From assembly GCA_018873225.1 (NCBI GenBank), contig JAEILZ010000002.1, positions 372,001 through 436,000 of the forward strand: a DNA stretch of 64,000 bases, in the 5' to 3' direction. Made by a program: the position numbers and the translations under genes. Shown here piece by piece: positions 58,200 through 64,000 of this stretch. The stretch's first letter is position 1. Each line of letters opens with the position of its first letter. The notes beneath the pieces are model-generated. The model was given only the letters and a program-made list of their open reading frames with translations. It was not told the origin of the DNA and searched no databases. Origin of the DNA: [Phialemoniopsis] sp. UDSM-2020. Its lineage: Eukaryota; Ascomycota; Sordariomycetes; Thyridiales; Thyridiaceae.

Positions 58200-60874
58200 A
58201 TGGCGGAGACCAAGAAGTCGGGCACCGAAATGGCGCAAGCAAAATCGTCCGAATCGCAATCACTCGATGTCGAGAGCGGTCGCGTCAAGATCAACGTACC
58301 TGTCGACGAGAAGCCGGGATCGCCGAGCAAATTCTGGAGTCGCAACAGATCGAGCCTGAATGAAGATGATGACATCAAGTATGTCCGGATATGATCTCTT
58401 ACCAGACCAGGAGCTGACGATTGTTGAGCAGTCCAGCACCACGTCAGAGGCGTACACTTGTCAACGTAATCCCGCGCGAGGCGAGAAAGTTTGACTTTGA
58501 CGAGGACGAGATCTTCAAAATCACCCAAAATTACAAAAAGTACGAATACGCCAACCTCAAGCTCAAAGATCTGCGCAAATTTGACGACTGCGAGCCATAT
58601 GGTCTCGCAGACGAGCCGCACGAGTCACTGCTCAAGAAAGAGATCCACAAGCTCGCACAAGTCGCGGCAAGCCAAGAGCCGTACTTGTTCTCCAGTAGCG
58701 GTCACTTCAAGGGCGTCGGAGCAGAAGACTACCAGGACGTCGCCAACGTGCTGGACCAGATCTTCTCCAACAATGCCATTTTGCGCCATGACACGGAGCA
58801 AATTGCGCTAGAGAAGACGGCGGGCATGTCCATGTCGGTAGCCATCGAGGACTTCAAGCAGACTAGAACGCTGCTGCTGAGCCGCTACGATGTCGACGAG
58901 GACTTTATCGAAGGCAGCCAGCCGGTCCTGCTGGAGCCGCCGTCGCGAAATAAGGAATCATACCACGCCCTCGTCGACTACCTCCTCGGCAGCATCGCCC
59001 GCTTATGGGTACGCTCGGCATCGGGCAAATATTGGGACAACCACATGTTTGCCGTGCTCGCGGCCTGGGCAGTCAAGCTCAAGGTCATCGCGTATGATGC
59101 GCACAAGGCCGCCGTGACTTCGCTGGCCAACGGCGAAGACATCCTGGACCAGGTCGTCGAGGGCGGCGCCACCAAGAAGCCCATGCTAATCAAGGTCCGC
59201 ATCGGCGAAGGCCGCGACGCCCACGACAAGGAATACTCGGCCCTCAACGAGCGTGACGATATCGTCAGTCGCTATTACCGTGAGAAGATCTTGATTCGAC
59301 GCAGCTTAGAACCGCTCCTGCAGTTCGCCATCAACGCCATGTTCGACAGATACAAGTTTCGCGCCAGCGGGCCGATCGAGTCGTTTGAGGCGTGCGCTCT
59401 CGTCTACAAAACTGGTCTGGACGGGGTCACGACGACGATCAATCACGACCGATATGGAGATATCCATACATCATGCGAGCCAGCGCACATCAACAACATG
59501 TACAGCGCCATGGTGCTCCTCATGCAGAACCTCGACGCTATCCGTGAGATGCAGGCTGCCATGGCCCGTCCGACTGACACCACCGATCCGCTGGCAGTAG
59601 GTGCGACGCTCAACTGGAACTGGCGCGACAAGCCAGGCAACAGCAAGATATCGGAAGGACGGTTCCAATTCCGTCACATAGACGACATCATCACGATTGC
59701 CATATCGCAGTGCATGTCGACAGTCTACACGGCGGACTCCATCGGCCGTGCCGTACCGGTGCTCGGTTCCGGTACGGTGGAAGAGAGCCCTATCATGCAG
59801 TTCACGCCGCCTCCGAGGGCCTTCCAAGCTGTGTTTCATTTGGCGACGGAAGAGTATCTGCGCCGCCAGCGTACCCTGTCCAACACTCTGACGCAGAACC
59901 CTGAGGTGAGGTCACTGGCATCCAGCCCTCTCCGACATGGAATTCGAGGTAAGCTCAACTTGAGTCCTTACAACCCCCTCCGCAGATATCTCGACTAACA
60001 TTGTCATCATCCAGCCGGCACCAACCTCATGCTCCACCTCAACACCGACCTGAGCGCCAACACGCGCGCGCGCACCAAGGACATCCTCGACGACTACACA
60101 AAGCAAAAGATGAAGATGGACGCCTGGGTCATAGACGAGACCTCCATCGCCATAAAGTGCCGCGCCTACGTCCTGTCCGTCATTGTCGGCGCCGCGCTCC
60201 TCGTCTGCGGCGCCATGGCCATCCCTTTCACCGTCGGCGAGGACATCCGCGGCGTCGACCCTTTCCAAATCACCTCGTTCTCGTGGCTGCTCGCCGGCTT
60301 CCTCGTCATTCTCGCCAAGTCGCGGTACGTCAGCGAGTGGCCCTGGCACGAGTTTCTCCGGGGCCAGATCGTCTGCTCCAGCATACAGGATGTGCAGGAC
60401 GTGTCTGGAATCGATCCGCAGATTATACTTATGTACCTACTGCACGGCGAGCGGCAGCACATTCTCAAGACGCGCGGGCCGTACAACGGGATGTTCTTCA
60501 ATCGCGAGTCGCAGGCGCTACGCTTCTCGATCGATGTGCCTGTGCAGTTGTCGACGATGCTAGCGAGCGGATTCCTAGTCTTGAAGGTGATCAACGAGGA
60601 AGGGGAGCACCTCATCTGCGTCGACGTGCGGAAGGGGTCACGGGCCAGGGCGGTACGCACGGGGATACCGGCCGAGTACATGGCGCATCTGCACCTCGAC
60701 GAGGACATGGTCGAGTCCGACGACGAGGAGAACGACGACGTGGACGAACTGACCAAGAAGGCGAATGCTCGGTCAAGGAAGAAGCAAGAAAGTCAGCCAC
60801 TGCTACTGTTCACCGAGGATATGCAGTGGACCAAGACAGTAGGGTTCTTCATCAGGGATGTCAAGTTTGGGTAG
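58200..60874 (+). CDS. Uncharacterised fungal protein with two C-terminal membrane helices
   Basis: Three exons (58200-58378, 58432-59948, 60015-60874) encode 851 residues; both joins split codons and keep the frame. The first 60 residues are polar and Ser/Lys-rich. The middle 500 residues are helical and soluble, with RTLVNVIPREARKFDFDEDE near the start. Two hydrophobic stretches (AYVLSVIVGAALLVCGAMA and ITSFSWLLAGFLVILA) lie near residues 620-665, followed by a cytosolic-looking domain and an acidic/basic tail (ESDDEENDDVDELTKK). I do not recognise a family. The gene converges on the Ca2+-ATPase gene with only 71 bp between their stops. A cell-surface or vacuolar location is possible but not shown. 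Confidence 0.8.
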
Positions 60875-60945
60875 ATCTTGTAGATACATGCCATTACGTT
60901 TTGATGAATTAGTTAGCCTTTATCTAGATACCCTATGTCAACATG

Positions 60946-63900
60946 TTACCCTTGCTCCACCGTTCCGTGTAGCCAGATGCCAAGGTGGCGCCAGACGAGA
61001 GGGTTCTGGCTAGGAGGCAGTTTGCTGTTAATCACCTCCGGCATGATAACGGGATCCTCCTTGGGCGTATTCGAATTGACCTCGAGCCCATAAGGCGTTT
61101 CGGCAGGCGAACTCTTGGACGTATCGATAGCCCGGACCAGATCTAGCTCCTCCTCCTGCGGCGACTCGTTTCCGCTATCCAGCTGTCCTCTCGATGTGGC
61201 TTTCTCCTCGTTATTGTCGAACCGCACCACGACGTTGGCGCCCGCCATCTCAAGTCCGGCCGTCGCCAGTCCAGCAGCAATGTTGCCGTTGCCCAACTTG
61301 CCCGTGCGCCCGAACCTCCAGAACCGACTGAAGAAGCGCCGGTCCTTCTTAAGACCCGCCTTGACCCACTGCCACTGCATCCGCCTCAACCTGCGCTCCT
61401 CATCCGCCTCATCGTAGTACTGCTCTTCCGCCTCCGCCCTCTCAAGCGCCGCCGCCGCCGCCGTATCGCTGCGCCGCGCTTTGCGCCTGCGGAACCAGTT
61501 GACCACCAACATGACAGGCATGCCAAGCGGGCTGAGCGCGCGCCCTGCGGCGAGGACGAACGAGTCCGGCACGGTGCGGATCAGGGCGCCGAGCGGTAAG
61601 GTCAGGAAGCCGAAGAAGATGGACCAGCCCCACTGGACGCCCGTCAGCGCCTCGGTCTGGAAGGCCTCGCCGCCCTTGAAGACGATGATGACCTGCCCCG
61701 CGATGGTGATGAGCTGGACGCCGATGAACCACGGGTTGCGCCATGCGCCCTCGAAGACGTTGAATTTGTTGTCGACGCGCCGGCAGCTGTGGAACGGCAA
61801 TGTCAGTGGATGTGTTTGAGAAGGTGGGTAGAAGGGGGGCTTTGTGACTTACTTTGTTTGGTTGAACACTTGCATCAACATGTAGATGTTGAAGACAAAT
61901 GTCTGCATTTGGCGGTGGGGGTTCTGGGCCTTGGGGTCAAGGAAGTAACCTTCTCCGGCGTAGTGCAGTGCGAAGATTACGGCGAGCTGGTAGATGGCCT
62001 GGCCGATGATCATCTTCCACATGGTAGCGTTGATGATGGGTGCGTTGCGAGGTTCCGGTCGTCTCTTGAGCGGTGCCGAAGTCGGGTAGTCAGTAGCTAG
62101 CGCAGCAGCAGCGAAGATGTCCATGATAAGGTTCAACCAGAGCAGCTGAATGACGGCGAAGACGGCCGAGTCGACGTCGCCCACGAGAGTGGAGATGATG
62201 GTGAGTGAGGCGGCAGTGATGTTGATGGTGAATTGGAACTGGATGAACTTCTTGGCAGCGTCGTTGACAGTCCTTCCCCAGGCCAGCGCCTTGACAATAC
62301 TAGCAAAGTTGTCGTCCATGAGGATGATGGAGCTGGCTTCCTTGGCAATCTCGGTGCCCGACATGCCCATCGCGAATCCGACGTCGGCGGCCTTGAGCGC
62401 AAACGCGTCGTTGGTTCCGTCTCCGGTGACAGCGACCGTTTCGCCGAGCTTCTTGAGGTGTTGCACCAAGCGTGCCTTGTCGTCGGGGCTAGACCGGGCA
62501 AGCACCTGCAAGCGGGGAATCACCAAGTCCAGTTGCGCCGAGGTTAATCGTCGGAAAGTTGGGCCGTCGAGGGCGATGCCGCCCGCAGTGTAGATACCGC
62601 ATTCCGCGGCGATGGCCTTGGCTGTGAGGAAGTTGTCGCCAGTGACCATCCGGACGAACACACCGGCAGACTGGCACTCACGGACAGAGTCGATGACTTC
62701 GGGGCGTAGAGGATCTCGGATGCCGAAGATACCAACAAAGGTCATGTGGTGGTGGAATAGGTGGATGAAGTGCTGCGTGATGGCGTCCTGGTGGTGGCCA
62801 TGCGCCTTTTGGGAGTCGGGTGGCGGCCAAGTGTCGATATCGCGGTAGGCCACGGCAATGGGTCGAAGTAGGCGACTCGCATACTCTTGCGTCAGCCCAG
62901 CTAGCTTGTCCTTCATGTCAGTGGAAAGCTGTGTCGTCTCGAGACCGGTCCTTGGGTCGTCCAGTGTGTCGTGACAGTTGGCTAGTACCACCTCGGCAGC
63001 ACCCTTGACGAGCATGCGATAACCATTTTCATGCTTGACAATGACTGCCATCCATTTTCTGTTGCCGTTGAACGGGAATAGCTCGACAATCTCTGCGTTT
63101 GTTCGTTCTTCGGCGACTGGGCCCAGGCCAAGATGCTCTTTGCCGAACTTGAGCAGGGCGGTCTCGGTGCTGGATCCCACAAACTCTGTTCCGTCGCCGT
63201 CTCGTTCAAAAGCCGTAGAGTTGAGTGCAAAATTCGCCCTGAGCATTTCCTTCACCTCAGTCGACAGAGACTCGACAAACGCTGTCGCAGAGGTTGCAGT
63301 CTTCTCGTCAGTCTTGTCTTTTGAGCCCTCCGGACCCGGTGGCAGGTCGCTCAGCTCCTCGAATTTGAACGCGTGGCCGACTACTCCAGAGACTACCGTC
63401 ATCTTGTTCTGCGTCAATGTTCCAGTCTTGTCCGAGCAGATCGTGGTGGCATTTCCCATGGTCTCGCAGGATCGCAAGAGACGGACGAGGTTGTTATCCT
63501 TGAGCATGCGTGTGGTTGCAAAAGCCAAAGCGACGGCGACGGCTAGAGAAAGGCCTTCTGGGACACCGATGACGACCACCGTAACCGCCAACATGAAGAT
63601 ATCCAGGAATGACTCGCCCTTGTCTTGTGGCGATCCTTTGTTATACTTGAGGCGTACGCACCACCTGATGAAGAGGATGATGAAGAATATCGTGCCGATG
63701 ACGAAACCGTTGATGATGATGTACTTGGCGAGACGGGCGAGCTTGACTTGCAATGGAGTCTCTTCGACATTACTTCGGAGCGAGAGTCTGATCCTTCCAT
63801 ACATCGAGTTGGGGCCGACTGCGGTGACGAGGTAGGAGCCAACACCGTGAGCGACACGGGTACCGCTGAAGATGAACGGGTCGCCAGTCGCATCTCGATT

Positions 63901-64000
63901 GTGCTCTGCATCTTCTGCAGGCGTCTTGTCCACAAGCTCTGACTCTCCAGATACGGGCGACTCGTCGCACTGCACTCCGAATCCCTCGACGAGTATTCCA
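60946..64000 (-). CDS. PMC-type Ca2+-transporting P-type ATPase, 3' part
   Basis: Minus strand; the 5' end lies beyond the right edge. Visible exons are 64000-61853 and 61786-60946, with a 66-nt intron that splits an Asn codon (QTN/CRRVDNKFNVFEG). Motifs in order: PVSGES of the actuator domain, GVPEGLSLAV in helix 4 with the Ca2+-coordinating Glu, CSDKTGTLTQNKM with the phosphorylated Asp, VKGAAEVVLANC in the nucleotide domain, MVTGDNFLTAKAIAAECGI, the hinge TGDGTNDAFALKAADVGFAMG, and NLIMDIFAAAALATDYP in helix 6. These mark a P2B pump that moves Ca2+ out of the cytosol, into the vacuole or across the plasma membrane. The C-terminal extension (about 200 residues) is charged, and its Arg cluster RRRKARR after the last helix could be regulatory. 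About 995 residues are visible. Confidence 0.93.

Overview
The window is nuclear DNA of a filamentous ascomycete (Pezizomycotina, probably Sordariomycetes). Most genes carry one to nine short introns (about 45-100 bp) with GT..AG ends and CTGAC/CTAAC branch sites. The gene families are fungal: AA9 LPMO, CE4 chitin deacetylase, Zn2Cys6 regulators, Helo-like N-terminal domain, fungal CorA-like protein, and AAA ATPase with a fungal N-terminal region. I built gene models by joining reading frames at splice sites. I saw no rRNA, tRNA, CRISPR or intact transposon.

Layout. 1-11.6 kb is sparse and has GC-rich coding sequence: a DUF1479 protein, a secreted chitin deacetylase and a secreted AA9 LPMO. 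12.7-30.3 kb looks like an accessory compartment with more mixed codon use. It holds a multi-pass membrane protein, two related large kinases, a CorA-like membrane protein and three small three-exon genes (15.6-15.9 kb -, 24.0-24.3 kb -, 29.9-30.3 kb +). The small genes share intron positions, a 48-nt middle exon and a MRH[DN]xY core, so they form one small-protein family that I cannot assign to a named domain. 30.8-34.5 kb has an atypical SDR divergent from a Zn2Cys6 regulator, then a GFA/CENP-V protein.

34.7-46 kb resembles a glycoside-utilisation cluster: an intracellular GH2 beta-mannosidase divergent from a Gfo/Idh/MocA oxidoreductase, a Zn2Cys6 regulator whose zinc cluster requires a 4-nt microexon, an acyl-protein-thioesterase-like protein without its catalytic serine, and an MFS sugar transporter. 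46.4-48.3 kb is a DHA2-type drug transporter with a broken frame.

49.5-52.9 kb is a six-exon Helo-like/ankyrin protein of the fungal cell-death type, flanked by two roughly 100-bp direct repeats. 53.8-64 kb holds a D-2-hydroxyacid dehydrogenase, an AAA ATPase, an uncharacterised two-TM protein, and the 3' part of a PMC-type Ca2+ P-type ATPase that runs off the right edge.

The strongest candidate for something undescribed is the small-protein family interleaved with the two kinases and the CorA-like gene. The architecture suggests signalling or self/non-self recognition, but that is inference. All functions are read from sequence motifs and remembered family features; no database search was run.
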